In this document: piece after piece, positions 25,752 to 32,557 of the stretch
Layout of the letters: each line of letters starts with the position of its first letter
Position numbering within the stretch: position 1 is the first letter of the stretch
Translations under genes and position numbers: made by a program
The notes under the pieces: generated by a model
The model's database searches: none
What the model was told of the DNA's origin: nothing
Seen by the model: the letters and a program-made list of their open reading frames with translations, nothing else
Assembly: GCA_014896635.1 (NCBI GenBank)
Contig: JADBKA010000022.1
Location: forward strand, 1 to 32,557
Direction of reading: 5' to 3'
Origin: Ktedonobacteraceae bacterium
Lineage (GTDB): Bacteria; Chloroflexota; Ktedonobacteria; Ktedonobacterales; Ktedonobacteraceae
Length of the DNA stretch: 32,557 bases

Positions 25752-26272
25752 GTGAACAACAGAGCATTTCTGTGACTGAAGAAACTGTTCTCCAGATGCT
25801 GGACACCGTGCTCGATCCTGAGGTTCCAGTGAGTATTCGTCAACTAGGTCTGATCCAGGAAATTCGGCTGAACCTCGATCAGATTGTGGTGCGGCTGGTT
25901 CCTACCATGCTGGCCTGTCCAGCACGAGATACAATTGCAGCAGATATCCGTGAGCGATTAAGCAGTTTGCCCGGGGGGCGTCGCGTTGTGGTGGCATGGG
26001 AGACACGGGTGATCTGGACGCCGCGACGTATCACCGGTGCGGGACGTGAGGGCTTACAGCAGTGGGGAATTATGTCAGAGGCACATGAACCACAGAAGGT
26101 GCGCTGTCCGTACTGTGGCTCTGATCGCACGCGGCAGGATAACCTGTTCGGGGCCGCTGTGTGCAAAGCGCAATTTTCTTGTCGTACATGTGGTTCATCC
26201 TTTGACGTTTTACGTGGAGCTTTGATGAACAGATCGTTAACCACCTCGATGCAGCCATCAACGGAGGAATAA
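25748..26272 (+). CDS. paaD: PaaD: MIP18/DUF59 protein with C-terminal zinc ribbon
   Basis: A 174-residue protein. Residues 10-100 are a DUF59/MIP18 domain with LDPEVPVSIRQLGLI and the conserved Cys57 in MLACPA. The C-terminus has CPYC (120-123) and CRTC (145-148), a zinc-ribbon or Fe-S-binding end, as in PaaD. PaaD is thought to help put iron into the epoxidase or Fe-S into its reductase. The start overlaps the paaC stop (ATGA). The paaE reductase gene that normally follows is absent; a MaoC-like gene follows instead. Confidence 0.9.
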   Translation: MSEQQSISVTEETVLQMLDTVLDPEVPVSIRQLGLIQEIRLNLDQIVVRLVPTMLACPARDTIAADIRERLSSLPGGRRVVVAWETRVIWTPRRITGAGREGLQQWGIMSEAHEPQKVRCPYCGSDRTRQDNLFGAAVCKAQFSCRTCGSSFDVLRGALMNRSLTTSMQPSTEE

Positions 26273-26275
26273 GCA

Positions 26276-26695
26276 ATGAACTCGCAGGCTCTGCGTCTAC
26301 CGGATGTAACCTTCGCAGTCGATAAAGTGAAAGCGGATGAGTTCGCTACCGCACTGGGAACCCGTCTGGCAACAGATGTGGACGGCACGCCGCTTGTCCC
26401 GATAGGAATGCTGTTCTTTGTACTCTGCCGTGACAGCGCGATGGTGTTTGAACAACTGGGGCTGCGCTGGGAGCGTGGACTCTTCGGTGGGGTGAGATTT
26501 GCATATGCTCGGCAGGTCCGTGTTGGTGAACAGTTGCTGGCCCGCAGCCATGTTCGGACCTATTATGAGCGTGAAACACCGAAGGAGCGACTGGGTTTTT
26601 TAGATCTGGAGACTTCCTACTACGATGGTGACGGACAACTTGTTGTCCAGGAGAACAGCACAGTGATTGCCCGTGGAGGGCTGGAGCTATCATGA
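26276..26695 (+). CDS. MaoC N-terminal/FAS1-like hotdog dehydratase
   Basis: A 139-residue hotdog protein of the MaoC_dehydrat_N type: an opening helix VDKVKADEFATALG, VPIGMLFFVLCRD, the strand RFAYARQVRVGEQLLARSHV, and a late YDGDGQLVVQENSTVIAR. Such domains form heterodimers with catalytic MaoC partners (the pattern of ChsH2 N-terminus/ChsH1 in steroid breakdown). It lacks the Asp-x4-His catalytic motif, which is present in the MaoC gene two positions downstream, so the two probably form one hydratase. GGAGG precedes the ATG; its stop overlaps the next start by ATGA. Confidence 0.78.
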   Translation: MNSQALRLPDVTFAVDKVKADEFATALGTRLATDVDGTPLVPIGMLFFVLCRDSAMVFEQLGLRWERGLFGGVRFAYARQVRVGEQLLARSHVRTYYERETPKERLGFLDLETSYYDGDGQLVVQENSTVIARGGLELS

Positions 26696-28293
26696 CTCTG
26701 CCATATTCATCGCCTCGTGTTTTATGCGAGGATTGGTTTTGTGCCGCGGACAAACCGACGCTTAAAGGATCATGCTGTCCTGCATGCAAGGCGCGCTATT
26801 TCCCGCCTCGCCAGGTCTGCCCCGGCTGCGGAACTGAACCGCTGGTCAACTATGACCTGCCTGCGGCTGGTCATGTCCTCGCCAGTACCATAGTGCGCGT
26901 AGCCCCTGCGCCATGGCAGGCTCCTTACCCGGTGGCAGCAGTTCAACTTACCGATGGTCTGGTCGTGTATGCACACCTTGTCGGTGAGCACATTGTAGCT
27001 GGCACGCCGGTTACTCTTGAAGCCCTGCCGGTCGCAAGAGCAGATGGCGAAGCGCTTATCTACGGATTCCGTCCGACCACCGAAGTCGCAGCAGAAATAG
27101 AAATATCGGGAATATCCTCTGAGGCAATCTCGGAGGATGTCCCCGGTATCCGGCCTCTTGTAGCCCCTGTGTTTCTCGCTGGAGTCGGGATGATACCTTT
27201 CGGCAAGTATAGCGGAATACCGGCGGAGATGCTGGCTCTACGTGCAAGCTATGCTGCGCTTCAGGATGCAGGACTGGCACCTCGGGAGATCGAGGCGATC
27301 TTTGTAGGGACTGCCTTTGGCGGAACGGCAATGGGGCAAAAGCTGCTTCGTCATGCCCCATGGGGACAGCGGCCAGTCGTCAATGTCGAGAACGCCTGCG
27401 CCTCAGGAAGTACGGCGCTGCTTGAAGCGGCGGCATGGGTTGCAAGCGGACGCTGTGATGTCGCCCTGGCAGTAGGCGTAGATACCCCGGCCTCACAGGG
27501 CGGCGGCCTGATCTCATTGCCGCCGGACGATCCTCTTGCGGCAGTAGGGATTACGCTCCCGGCGCTCTATGCCCTGACCGCCGACTCTTATCTGCAAGCC
27601 TCTGGCACGACCCCCCGCGATCTGGCGCTCACGGTCGTAGCGAGCCGTCGGCATGCCGCCGCTAATCCATATGCCTATCTTCGTACGCCGGTGACTGTCG
27701 AAGAAGTGTTGCAATCGCGCTTGATCGCTGATCCGTTGACCCTCTTCCAGTGTTGTCCCAATGCAGACGGCGCGGCAGCAGCCATCGTCGTCAGTGCTGC
27801 ATATGCACGTCGGATAGGAGCAACTATCCGGCTTCGTGCTGCACATTTACGTAGTGGGCGGGTGCAAAGCCGCTTCAGTCCGCATAGCGTCGTTACGCGC
27901 GCTGCCTATGAAGCTTACGAGTCCGCCGGCATAGGCCCGGCGGACCTGCAAGTGGCCGAGATCCACGACGCATATAGTTCAGCGATACCTCTGGCACTGG
28001 AAAAATTAGGGCTGGCCCCCCACTATGAAGCAGTGGCGCGCTTTGCTCAAGGAGCATATGAGCCAGGAGGAGCCGGGCCGGCCGTGAACCCCGGTGGCGG
28101 CCTGCTTTCACGAGGACACCCACCCGGGGCAACCGGACTGGCCCAGGTGTTTGAGATTGTTACGCAATTGCGAGGCCAGGCGGGAGCAAGGCAGATACCG
28201 GGAGCGCAAGCCGGGCTCGTCCAGAACCAGGGCGGGACAGTGCTGGATCTGGAGACAAATGCAGTGGCAATTTTCATTCTCACTCGCTCATAA
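26692..28293 (+). CDS. DUF35 (zinc ribbon/OB fold)-thiolase fusion, SCPx/Ltp2-like
   Basis: A 533-residue fusion. Residues 12-130 form a DUF35 unit: zinc ligands Cys29, Cys32, Cys43, Cys46, then an OB-fold. Residues 158-533 form a thiolase of the SCP-x class: Cys236 in ENACASGS, His425 in EIHDAYSS, His476 in RGHPPGATG. The final Cys of classical thiolases (CxGGG) is replaced by Asn512 in QNQGG, as in SCPx/Ltp2 proteins. DUF35 proteins normally are separate partners or ChsH2 tails that bind such thiolase-like aldolases. The product may be a thiolase or a retro-aldol lyase that shortens an acyl side chain. Cys236 argues for a true thiolase, the DUF35 and MaoC context for an aldolase. It overlaps the preceding gene by ATGA. 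Confidence 0.88.
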   Translation: MTLPYSSPRVLCEDWFCAADKPTLKGSCCPACKARYFPPRQVCPGCGTEPLVNYDLPAAGHVLASTIVRVAPAPWQAPYPVAAVQLTDGLVVYAHLVGEHIVAGTPVTLEALPVARADGEALIYGFRPTTEVAAEIEISGISSEAISEDVPGIRPLVAPVFLAGVGMIPFGKYSGIPAEMLALRASYAALQDAGLAPREIEAIFVGTAFGGTAMGQKLLRHAPWGQRPVVNVENACASGSTALLEAAAWVASGRCDVALAVGVDTPASQGGGLISLPPDDPLAAVGITLPALYALTADSYLQASGTTPRDLALTVVASRRHAAANPYAYLRTPVTVEEVLQSRLIADPLTLFQCCPNADGAAAAIVVSAAYARRIGATIRLRAAHLRSGRVQSRFSPHSVVTRAAYEAYESAGIGPADLQVAEIHDAYSSAIPLALEKLGLAPHYEAVARFAQGAYEPGGAGPAVNPGGGLLSRGHPPGATGLAQVFEIVTQLRGQAGARQIPGAQAGLVQNQGGTVLDLETNAVAIFILTRS

Positions 28294-28321
28294 CAGCACA
28301 TGACCTGAAAGGAACTAAACC

Positions 28322-28777
28322 ATGGAATCGTTACCCCTACCGGTGGTCACGGTCCCTATCGACCGCATGAGGATCGCCAGGATGGCGGGTGCTATTAATG
28401 ACCCCAATCCCATTCATCTTGAAGATACCCTTGCCCAGCAGGCCGGGTTCCCCAGCGTGATCGCTCATGGAACCTTTGCTATCGGAGCAATAGGTCTGCT
28501 CCTGACGCAGTGGGTAGGACAGCAGCACATCAGCCATCTGGAAACGCGCCTCCTTGCGCCGGTATTCCCGGATGATCAGCTGGTCTGTGAGGGACAGGTG
28601 GAAAGCGTTGAAGGAAACCGGGCAATGATTCGCGCTCAGGTGCTGGCTGGAAGGCGACAGATCGCAACCGGTCTGGCTACAGTCGTCTGGTCTGAAGATG
28701 GCCAGCCACCCTGGCCGGGGGCAGACAGCTCTCAGGCTGGTAATACAGAAAAACACGATAAGCAAGAAAGCGGATAA
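28322..28777 (+). CDS. MaoC-family enoyl-CoA hydratase
   Basis: A 151-residue hotdog hydratase with the hydratase-2 signature: AGAINDPNPIHLEDTLAQQ, the Asp-x4-His pair in NDPNPIH, followed by GFPSVIAHGTF. It adds water to an enoyl-CoA, giving a 3-hydroxyacyl-CoA. The C-terminal 25 residues are polar and look disordered. It lies 28 bp behind the thiolase fusion with AAAGGA upstream. With the MaoC-N-like protein at 26276 it likely forms a heteromer, as ChsH1 does with ChsH2. Confidence 0.86.
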   Translation: MESLPLPVVTVPIDRMRIARMAGAINDPNPIHLEDTLAQQAGFPSVIAHGTFAIGAIGLLLTQWVGQQHISHLETRLLAPVFPDDQLVCEGQVESVEGNRAMIRAQVLAGRRQIATGLATVVWSEDGQPPWPGADSSQAGNTEKHDKQESG

Positions 28778-29242
28778 CAGGAATAAGATGCATGGTCGGC
28801 AGAGGTACTATGGCAACCGGTAAAATCCCGGCTGGATGCTGAATCAAGCAGTAGTAGATATAGGACGCTCACAGAAGGACTTGCATGAGTTTTTTGCATA
28901 TCTGGTGGTCTGGTAGCATTTTCTGGAATTCCAGCGGCGCTTCCCTTTATCAATTGAATAAGCTAAAATAATAACAGGTATGATGGGGTTGGACCAGGAT
29001 GGGGATAGCAGGTAAGGCGCTGTTACGTTACTGTTAGGAGGTCGGGTGTTGGCAAAGGCGTACAGTATGGCTGCTTTTCTGCGCCTGGCAGCCATACTGA
29101 GAGTCTGAGCGATCAGTTACCATCCCACACGACGACTTCTCAACGGACAAGAGGGAAGAATGAGAGAGGATCACTGCGCCAGTCACCAGTCCAGCCCTCT
29201 TCATCCCCATCAGAAGAGATTGAGAGAGGGTAGCAAAGGAAA
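28778..29242. other. 465-bp gene-free region before the TetR gene
   Basis: No coding frame with family features is visible. The middle is A/T-rich around 28948-28985. A perfect 12-bp hairpin follows (listed separately). TTGAAT and TATGAT near 28957-28987 are too far apart (19 bases) to be a confident promoter. The region may give the regulator its own transcript. Confidence 0.45.
29063..29099. other. Perfect 12-bp stem-loop between the MaoC and TetR genes
   Basis: CAGTATGGCTGC (29063-29074) pairs exactly with 29088-29099 across a 13-base loop. No T-run follows on the plus strand, so it may be a weak terminator for the paa operon, an RNA-processing site or a protein-binding palindrome. Confidence 0.55.
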
Positions 29243-29938
29243 ATGACACAGATTCGACGCAAGCGAGGACCGGCTAAAAACCAGGTTCCTGCCAAGCAGG
29301 ACCTTACCAGCACTGCCAGCAAGATCCTTCATCCTGAGACACCATATGAGCAGCGTCTTCTGGAGATTGTGAAAGCCGCAGCTATCGTCTTTCGTGAACG
29401 AGGCTATGATGCCGGCACACTCGAAGATATTGCTCAGCACCTGGACATGACGCGCCCGGCGCTCTACCACTATGTTCGTAGCAAGCAGGAGATCCTGATC
29501 CTGACAGTCAATTATCTTCTGGATCTCGCATTGACTGAAATGAGTGAATTAGAGCAGCAGCCAGATCCACGCGAGCGACTGCGCGCTCTCATTGTCCATC
29601 TGATTACGCTGATCGGGCGAGAGCGAACCTTCTTTACGGTTTTTTTCCGCGACAAAGTCGGGATCGAGGAACCTTATCTCTCTCTGATTAAACAGAAGGA
29701 GCGCGCTTATGCGGGGGCGTTCCGCCGCGCGGTGCGCGATGCGATGGCCGCGGGTGTTCTGCCGGCCATGCCTGAGACCCTGGCAACTCAAGCAATTCTA
29801 GGAATGTGTAACTGGACATACCAGTGGCTGGACCCTCACGGTACGCTACCTCTAGAACAGACCGCACACCTTATGGCTTCTTTTATTATCGATCCACGTC
29901 CGGGTCACTGTAGCAATACTGAACGGCAGGACACCTGA
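29243..29938 (+). CDS. TetR-family regulator of the divergent aryl-CoA cluster
   Basis: A 231-residue intact TetR protein. A 40-residue basic extension precedes the helix-turn-helix (VFRERGYDAGTLEDIAQHLDMTRPALYHYVRSKQEIL). The ligand domain has FTVFFRDKVGIEEPYL and MCNWTYQWL, as in regulators of fatty acid, steroid (KstR2) and phenylacetate genes, which bind CoA esters. AAAGGA precedes the ATG. It lies behind the paa/MaoC/thiolase genes on the same strand and is the natural candidate to bind the palindrome at 23644-23667. A repressor released by a pathway CoA intermediate is inferred, not shown. Confidence 0.87.
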   Translation: MTQIRRKRGPAKNQVPAKQDLTSTASKILHPETPYEQRLLEIVKAAAIVFRERGYDAGTLEDIAQHLDMTRPALYHYVRSKQEILILTVNYLLDLALTEMSELEQQPDPRERLRALIVHLITLIGRERTFFTVFFRDKVGIEEPYLSLIKQKERAYAGAFRRAVRDAMAAGVLPAMPETLATQAILGMCNWTYQWLDPHGTLPLEQTAHLMASFIIDPRPGHCSNTERQDT

Positions 29939-30138
29939 ATCAGAAATAGTGTGTCTTGAAAACGGGTCCGATTACTGGTTGATCTCCCGCAAGAAACCTT
30001 GATCGGCCAATTCGCCTGATGGACAGCAATGGTAGAAATCTACGGCAGTGGCGCTGGCAGTATTGCCCCCGAGCGCTCTTTGAAACCTTCCCTCGGCTGT
30101 GGGCGCTCGCACAAGGTGTGTACTGCGGCTCAGCAGAA

Positions 30139-30885
30139 TTATTCCACCAGGATATGATGGAGTTTTTCCAATTGCTTGCTGGCTACACCGATGCGCTGTA
30201 AATACTGTTTCACACCGCCATACTGCTGTTCCAGATACTCAAGGGTTGCAAGCATTGTTTCTGGATGGGCCGGAGTCAACCATTCCAAACGCCGTACATC
30301 ATGTCCCTCCTGAGCCGCTCTGGCACGGAGCATGGGATACAGCGGCGCAAGATACTGCTCACTGAGGGCATAATCGCTGGCAATGGTCTTCGCGGGGACG
30401 TTTGCTATGCTCAACAACAAGGCGATAATCAGGCCTGTGCGGTCTTTGCCCATCGTACAATGGATCGCACAGGGGAAGAGCTCCTCTGTCGCCATCAGCC
30501 GTACAATCTGCTGGATCGGTTCCTGGCATGTCTCAAGCATCAGACGATAGAGCTTCTGGAGCGATTGAGCTTCTCTCACCTTGCGCCCATCTTCAAGCAG
30601 TGAGACATGAACATATCTGACAGCCTGTGAAGCTGCAAAAATAGCCGGGTCCTGGCGTACTTCGGTAGTGCGGCGCAGATCAATGATCGTGCGTACAGGA
30701 TAAGCGAGCAGGAGGTGTTGACCTTCCAGGGAAAGGCCATTGGGACTATCTGCCCGCAGCACCGTCCTCCAGCGCGTGGTACGGCCATCCAGCGTCGCAT
30801 ACCCCCCGATGTCGCGCACGTTATGGCAGCCCTCCAGCGTCAGGCTGCGTCGGTGAGGTTCGGGTATGTTTTCTGATTGTTTCAT
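30139..30885 (-). CDS. Tyrosine-phosphatase-like enzyme (Y_phosphatase3 family)
   Basis: A 248-residue protein with the family opening NVRDIGGYATLDGRTTRW, the sequence LRADSPNGLS and, near residue 143, the P-loop HCTMGKDRTG (Cys-x5-Arg). The downstream Asp/Tyr segment SDYALSEQYL is also typical. The family acts on phosphotyrosine, phosphoinositides or other small phosphate esters, in the cytoplasm (no signal peptide). Its ATG overlaps the stop of the 5'-nucleotidase gene (ATGA), so both are co-translated and may act on related substrates. Confidence 0.88.
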   Translation of the reverse strand: MKQSENIPEPHRRSLTLEGCHNVRDIGGYATLDGRTTRWRTVLRADSPNGLSLEGQHLLLAYPVRTIIDLRRTTEVRQDPAIFAASQAVRYVHVSLLEDGRKVREAQSLQKLYRLMLETCQEPIQQIVRLMATEELFPCAIHCTMGKDRTGLIIALLLSIANVPAKTIASDYALSEQYLAPLYPMLRARAAQEGHDVRRLEWLTPAHPETMLATLEYLEQQYGGVKQYLQRIGVASKQLEKLHHILVE

Positions 30886-32369
30886 GACCTCTGCTCCTGG
30901 GAGGCAGTGAGATACGCTTGCACCACCTGCAAGCAGGTCATCTCCAGGCTTTTCCTCGATGAGGTCAGATTGAGCCTCCAGCCCAGACCTCCTTCGCAGA
31001 TTAGCTCTGTGGTAACTATAGCGTAGAGGCGGTGTTCTTCCACCTGCGCAGGAAGGAGTTCGCTCTCATCTGCAAGCAGGAGTGGACGCGCCTGCTGATA
31101 GAAAAGCAGCGATGTTTGCAGCTTCATCAGCTCTTTGAGCGTCTTGCCGGATACTTCCACCTCGACAAGGTATTCCTTGCCAGGATAAGCTGTCATAATC
31201 TCTGCAAGTGTCGCCTGTTCTCCTTCCGGCAATTGTCCGGCGACAGAGAGCAAAGGCACCATCAGCACCGCAGACGCGGGAACTTTGCCTGTTGCACGCA
31301 GCGCCCTGGCGAGCAGCGTCCATTCTCTCTCTCGGCTCAGTGGAAGACCTGCCGGTCGAGGTAGAGAGGAGAGGGGAAAAACGCTCTCATGAAACGGCTG
31401 AAACGTCCGGGCTATGGACGCACGTACTTCCGACCAGAACGGATCGGCAGGAATCGCTGCATCTTGTGGAAGCAGCCGTGCCTGGACGGTGATGTTTCCC
31501 TGCTCCTGGCAGCTCAGAATCACCTCACCTACATTTGCACCGTATGCCCCGGCATTGCAAATCGTGATGCCATGAATAATCGGAGCCGGATCGAGCGCGG
31601 CATGAGTATGACTGCCGAGGATCAGCGAAACTTTGGACCCCGCCAGGTGGGTTGCCAGGTCGAGATCACCCGGTCCACTCTGGTAAAAACCGAGATGTGA
31701 GAGGATCACAATGCTCTCTACCAGAGGTTCGAGCGCGGCCACTACCTGGAGCGCGACCTCGCGTGGATCGGTTAGCGTGAGGCCGCGCAAGATGCGACTC
31801 GGAATAAGCTCATAGGTGGAGAGGGTTGTGAGGCCGGTTACGCCAATGCGCCAGCCGCCAATCTCGACAAGATAGGCAGGAGGAATCTGGCGCTCTACAT
31901 CGTCATCCTGGACCCGCAGATTGGCCGAGACAAGCGCAGAGCCGCCGGCGAGCAGTTCCCGCAGTCCAGCAATGCCATGTTCCAGGTCATGATTGCCAAT
32001 GGTCGCCAGATCACAGCCTGCTCTGCTGCGCAGAACGGCCACTGCCTCTATCCCCTGAATATCCCACCAGGTGCCGCCGCCGAAAGCGATATCTCCCAGA
32101 TCAACAACCAGCGTCGGTCCGCCTGCACGGACGCGCCGGACGGTGGTAGCGACCCTTGCCAGGCCCCCACGCTGATGTCCATGCTCATCGGGTCGGCCAT
32201 CGACACTGGCATGCAAATCGTTGGTGTGCAGAATCGTGATCTTCGGCGCTTTTGTGTGCGCACTCGCTGGCCTGCTCTGCGGCAACAACTTTCCCTCTCT
32301 CCAGAAAAGAGGAAAGAGTCGAGGTGTCAGGCGGGAGAGTTCATCCTGTTCCCCTGCCGATTGATGCAT
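30882..32369 (-). CDS. 5'-nucleotidase/metallophosphoesterase family protein
   Basis: About 495 residues from the ATG at 32369, with GGAGGC five bases upstream; the longer in-frame extension to 32474 overlaps the permease gene. The N-terminal metallophosphatase domain has ILHTNDLHA, VVDLGDIAFGG, IGNHDLEHG, and the His-containing LSHLGF and LGSHTHAAL. The C-terminal 5'-nucleotidase domain follows (PLLSVAGQLPEGEQATLAEIMTAYPGKE). Typical members split nucleotides or sugar phosphates with two metal ions. Most are secreted, but no signal peptide is visible here, so it may be cytoplasmic. It lies 19 bp behind a sugar-type ABC permease gene and overlaps the phosphatase gene. Confidence 0.88.
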   Translation of the reverse strand: MHQSAGEQDELSRLTPRLFPLFWREGKLLPQSRPASAHTKAPKITILHTNDLHASVDGRPDEHGHQRGGLARVATTVRRVRAGGPTLVVDLGDIAFGGGTWWDIQGIEAVAVLRSRAGCDLATIGNHDLEHGIAGLRELLAGGSALVSANLRVQDDDVERQIPPAYLVEIGGWRIGVTGLTTLSTYELIPSRILRGLTLTDPREVALQVVAALEPLVESIVILSHLGFYQSGPGDLDLATHLAGSKVSLILGSHTHAALDPAPIIHGITICNAGAYGANVGEVILSCQEQGNITVQARLLPQDAAIPADPFWSEVRASIARTFQPFHESVFPLSSLPRPAGLPLSREREWTLLARALRATGKVPASAVLMVPLLSVAGQLPEGEQATLAEIMTAYPGKEYLVEVEVSGKTLKELMKLQTSLLFYQQARPLLLADESELLPAQVEEHRLYAIVTTELICEGGLGWRLNLTSSRKSLEMTCLQVVQAYLTASQEQRS

Positions 32370-32388
32370 TGTTTGCCTCCATACTTTT

Positions 32389-32557
32389 TTAGTGGATGCC
32401 TGAACGCACAAAAGCCGCAACAATGTGACGCTGAGCCACTGTATACAGCAGCAACACGGGCAGCAGCGCCACAATCGCGGCGGCCATCAACTCTCCCCAG
32501 GCGTTTCCGTTCTCTTGTAAGAAAACCCGCAGCCCTACCTGAATGGTCGTGCTCTCT
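32389..32557 (-). CDS. Carbohydrate ABC transporter permease, MalG/UgpE type (C-terminal end)
   Basis: My reading of the minus strand from the window edge gives 55 residues ending at TAA 32389-32391: ELMAAAIVALLPVLLLYTVAQR then HIVAAFVRSGIH. This is the last membrane helix and tail of a binding-protein-dependent permease of the MalG/UgpE group (typical end: LP-x-hydrophobic-QR-x-hydrophobic-G). The rest lies beyond the window. Its tight spacing to a phosphoesterase and a phosphatase suggests import of a phosphorylated or nucleotide-like compound such as glycerol-3-phosphate. Confidence 0.8.
   Translation of the reverse strand, partial: ESTTIQVGLRVFLQENGNAWGELMAAAIVALLPVLLLYTVAQRHIVAAFVRSGIH

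Noticed and set aside
30019..30201. 60-codon plus-strand frame between the TetR and phosphatase genes
   Set aside because: It overlaps the phosphatase end antisense, has no ribosome site and no recognisable composition.
32370..32474. N-terminal extension of the 5'-nucleotidase protein with a Cys-rich hydrophobic start, resembling a signal peptide
   Set aside because: It is antisense-free but overlaps the permease coding sequence in another frame and lacks a ribosome site; the ATG at 32369 has a good one.
1..32557. CRISPR arrays, tRNA or rRNA genes, phage or plasmid origins
   Set aside because: No regularly spaced repeats, cloverleaf-like sequence, ribosomal RNA stretches or origin repeats were seen on reading both strands; small RNAs cannot be excluded by eye.

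Overview
The window looks like chromosomal DNA of an aerobic, soil-type bacterium with moderate G+C and a heavy transposon load. A zinc-ribbon/BACON-repeat membrane protein, many TetR-controlled acyl-CoA genes and several IS families remind me of the Ktedonobacteria (Chloroflexota), but this taxonomic guess is an inference from gene style. No tRNA, rRNA or CRISPR array is visible.

Layout. (1) 1-5.2 kb, minus strand: the end of a phosphoribosyltransferase gene, a small alpha/beta hydrolase, an unrecognised helical protein and a large zinc-ribbon/BACON protein. (2) 5.39-6.52 kb: a complete IS630-family element with end repeats, TA flanks and an apparent -1 frameshift signal. (3) 6.57-9.36 kb, minus: an aromatic amino acid ammonia-lyase/aminomutase homologue with a Thr-Ser-Gly cofactor triad, paired with a KAS III/type III PKS-like enzyme; a possible small natural-product locus. 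(4) 9.65-16.5 kb: a gene graveyard holding IS110, IS5 and IS21 remnants, a sugar-ABC permease stub, and a TetR - B12 acyl-CoA mutase - PaaK-type ligase operon that carries frameshifts and a large internal deletion. (5) 16.65-29.94 kb: two divergent, intact operons around a strong promoter/operator at about 23.6 kb. The minus arm encodes two acyl/aryl-CoA ligases, an acyl-CoA dehydrogenase, a hotdog thioesterase and an aldehyde dehydrogenase. The plus arm encodes PaaA, PaaB, PaaC and PaaD (aryl-CoA epoxidase), a MaoC-N-like hydratase, a DUF35-thiolase fusion, a MaoC hydratase and a TetR regulator. (6) 30.1-32.56 kb, minus: a sugar-type ABC permease end, a 5'-nucleotidase-like phosphoesterase and a tyrosine-phosphatase-like enzyme.

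How the genes may work together. The divergent cluster can be read as one catabolic unit. An aromatic or arylalkanoic acid would be activated to its CoA ester, desaturated, hydrated, and cleaved by the DUF35-thiolase protein acting as thiolase or retro-aldolase. An aldehyde product would be oxidised, re-activated to aryl-CoA and epoxidised by PaaABC(D). The usual reductase gene paaE and the ring-opening gene paaZ are not in the window. The two MaoC-type proteins plus DUF35 plus SCPx-type thiolase match the parts list of the steroid side-chain hydratase-aldolase complex (ChsH1/ChsH2/Ltp2), but with DUF35 fused to the thiolase. This rearrangement beside a Paa epoxidase is the most interesting system here.
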